A DNA stretch of 23,753 nt from assembly GCA_036399495.1 (NCBI GenBank), contig DASWMZ010000047.1:1-23753 (forward strand), written 5' to 3'. Each line of letters starts with the position of its first letter. The first letter of the stretch is position 1. The notes under the pieces are model-generated. The model saw only the letters and a program-made list of their open reading frames with translations. It was not told the origin of the DNA and did not search any database. The stretch comes from Paradesertivirga sp036399495 (GTDB lineage Bacteria; Bacteroidota; Bacteroidia; Sphingobacteriales; Sphingobacteriaceae). A program made the position numbers and the translations under genes. Positions 22,289 to 23,753 of this stretch are shown one piece after another.

Positions 22289-23482
22289 ATGGATAAGCAT
22301 AAACTTCTGCACGCTATTATCGAAACAGCTATAGATGGTATCGTTACTATTGACTATCGCGGTGTAATCGAAAGTATGAATCCCGCAGCTTTAAAGCTTT
22401 TCGGGTATGAACGAGTAGAAGAGCTTGCAGGTAAAAATATATCGGTATTAATGCCAGAGCCAGACAGTAGCGCACACGATGGTTATCTTCAGCGTTACCA
22501 AAATACCGGAGAGCAGCGAATAATTGGTATCGGGCGCGAAGTACGCGGGTTAAGAAAAGATGGAAGTACCTTCCCGTTCAGGTTGGCTGTAAGTGAGGTT
22601 GAATACGGAAACCGGAAGATATACACTGGATTTATCCATGATCTTTCCAGGGAGAAGGATGCAGAGGAAGCCTTGCGGAAATACACTGAACAGCTTGAGC
22701 AAAAAGTCAAAGACCGTACACAAAACTTGCAGCATTTAGTTATTGAACTGGAAAAGGCTAGAGATGAGGCAAGTCATTCTCTGGAAAAGGAGAAAGAGCT
22801 TAACCAGCTTAAAACACGGTTTGTTTCGATGGCTTCGCACGAATTTCGAACACCCTTAAGTTCCGTGCAGCTCTCTGCTTCATTGATCGAAAAATATCTT
22901 CAAAAAACCGATCCCGAAAATATCATAAAGCATACCGGGAAGATTAAAAATTCAGTTGGCCATTTGACAGGGATTCTTAATGATTTTTTATCGTTAGAAA
23001 AATTGGAAGCGGGTAAGACTGAAGCGGAATTGCAATACTTTGATCTGGTGAAATTCTCTGAGGATATTATCGAGGAGATGCAGCTAATCGCAAAACAAAA
23101 CCAGCATATTGTATTTCAGCATACCGGTGCTAATAGCCAGGTATATTTAGATCCGGCGCTGTTAAGAAACGCCGCTGTCAACCTCGTGTCTAACGCGATA
23201 AAATATTCCGGAGAAAATACCTTTATCGAATTCAATACCGAAATTAACGATACAGAAGTTTGTATCACTGTAAAAGACAACGGAATCGGTATTCCCGAAG
23301 ATGAGCAGAAAAGTCTTTTTGAGCCCTTCTTCAGAGCACATAATACAGGCAATATCCCGGGAACGGGTTTAGGATTAAATATTGTTAAACGCTACGTCGA
23401 ACTAATGGGTGGCCAGGTTATTTGTCAAAGTGCCCAGCATAAGGGAACCACCATTTCTTTGATCTTTAAAAACAATGAATAA
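22289..23482 (+). CDS. Soluble PAS histidine kinase with FixL-type haem-pocket residues
   Basis: 397-residue cytoplasmic sensor kinase without membrane segments. Residues ~5-120 form a PAS domain, ~122-175 a coiled coil, ~176-240 the HisKA domain with phospho-acceptor His184 (MASHEFRTPL), and ~285-395 the ATPase domain (N box Asn302 in NLVSNAIKYS, DNGIGI 330-335, FEPFFRA 344-350, GTGLGL 358-363). The PAS sequence LMPEPDSSAHDGYLQRY and GEQRIIGIGREVRG is very close to rhizobial FixL. With a constant offset of 137, His63, Arg69, Ile78, Ile81, Arg83 and Leu99 correspond to Bradyrhizobium FixL His200 (haem ligand), Arg206, Ile215, Ile218, Arg220 (oxygen-contacting) and Leu236 (residues recalled from the literature). 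Haem-based O2 sensing is therefore a reasoned prediction, not shown. The stop overlaps the response regulator. Confidence 0.93.
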   Translation: MDKHKLLHAIIETAIDGIVTIDYRGVIESMNPAALKLFGYERVEELAGKNISVLMPEPDSSAHDGYLQRYQNTGEQRIIGIGREVRGLRKDGSTFPFRLAVSEVEYGNRKIYTGFIHDLSREKDAEEALRKYTEQLEQKVKDRTQNLQHLVIELEKARDEASHSLEKEKELNQLKTRFVSMASHEFRTPLSSVQLSASLIEKYLQKTDPENIIKHTGKIKNSVGHLTGILNDFLSLEKLEAGKTEAELQYFDLVKFSEDIIEEMQLIAKQNQHIVFQHTGANSQVYLDPALLRNAAVNLVSNAIKYSGENTFIEFNTEINDTEVCITVKDNGIGIPEDEQKSLFEPFFRAHNTGNIPGTGLGLNIVKRYVELMGGQVICQSAQHKGTTISLIFKNNE

Positions 23483-23753
23483 GAAAAGAACAGTACTTCT
23501 TATAGAAGATAATCAGGATATACGAGAAGGTACGGCCGAGATTTTGGAGTTGGCGGACTTTACTGTATTAACTGCAGAGAATGGTAAGAAAGGAGTGGAG
23601 CTGGCACAAGCAAATCCACCGGATATTATTCTTTGCGATATTATGATGCCCGAATTGGATGGGTACGGAGTTTTGTATTTGCTCAATAAAAATGAAGCTA
23701 CCGCGAATATTCCTTTTATCTTTCTTACGGCTAAGGCAGAACGAACCGATATG
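23475..23753 (+). CDS. Response regulator, receiver domain (3' end outside window)
   Basis: Begins at ATG 23475, overlapping the last eight bases of the kinase gene, so the two are translationally coupled partners. The 93 visible residues are a CheY-like receiver: acidic pocket Glu11-Asp12 in LLIEDNQD, phospho-acceptor Asp55 in LCDIMMPELDGYG, and the Thr in FLTAKAERTD leading to the switch region. The window ends before the conserved Lys and any output domain. Related Bacteroidota receivers with this sequence style sometimes carry a C-terminal Crp/FNR-type DNA-binding domain, to my recollection. That would match the TGA-N6-TCA sites nearby but must be checked outside the window. Confidence 0.92.
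   Translation, partial: MNKKRTVLLIEDNQDIREGTAEILELADFTVLTAENGKKGVELAQANPPDIILCDIMMPELDGYGVLYLLNKNEATANIPFIFLTAKAERTDM

Overview
The window looks like chromosomal DNA from a Sphingobacteriaceae-type Bacteroidota (Pedobacter/Mucilaginibacter-like). This is inferred from moderate-to-low G+C, several start-proximal TAnnTTTG -7 boxes typical of the Bacteroidota primary sigma factor, and the gene families present (DUF2490, head-GIN/DUF2807, a small conserved ECF sigma factor, YceI/porin pairs, and a PhnB-like VOC protein of a form I associate with Sphingobacteriales). No rRNA, tRNA, CRISPR array, integrase or transposase gene was seen.

Left part (1-8.3 kb, central metabolism). The 3' end of sucA and complete sucB (E1 and E2 of 2-oxoglutarate dehydrogenase; the E2 has two lipoyl domains) run rightward. 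They are followed by a DUF2490 outer-membrane-like protein. Convergent to it are a head-GIN (DUF2807) protein and a secreted M1 aminopeptidase. lpdA (E3) then runs rightward from its own promoter and ends at a strong bidirectional terminator.

Middle (8.3-13.1 kb, mixed housekeeping). A VOC/glyoxalase-fold gene is split by a one-base frameshift in an A tract, so I call it a pseudogene; an AraC-type regulator lies upstream of it. murB, an orphan ECF sigma factor with a clear terminator, a HAD hydrolase with an altered catalytic motif, and a secreted SMP-30/gluconolactonase-like protein follow. The only gene-free stretch above 300 bases (13111-13662) is rich in hairpins. It contains a ~383-bp element with imperfect terminal inverted repeats, either a non-autonomous mobile repeat or a structured RNA.

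Right part (13.6-23.75 kb). This region reads as one functional module. On the minus strand, in transcription order, are a small helical protein (B), pta, ackA, a universal stress protein, a terminator, then YceI, an outer-membrane porin, a second YceI, a second small helical protein (A) and a four-helix membrane protein. Divergent from it is a soluble PAS histidine kinase whose PAS domain carries the haem-pocket residues of FixL, followed by an overlapping response regulator cut off by the window end. Upstream of the three minus-strand transcription units are paired Crp/FNR-like half-palindromes (TGA-N6-TCA and degenerate forms). In each case the two sites are 22 bp apart and the proximal one is centred about 29 bp upstream of a -7 box. 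My reading, which is inference, is an oxygen-sensing two-component system controlling an acetate-fermentation and stress/envelope regulon. It is the most interesting content of the window.
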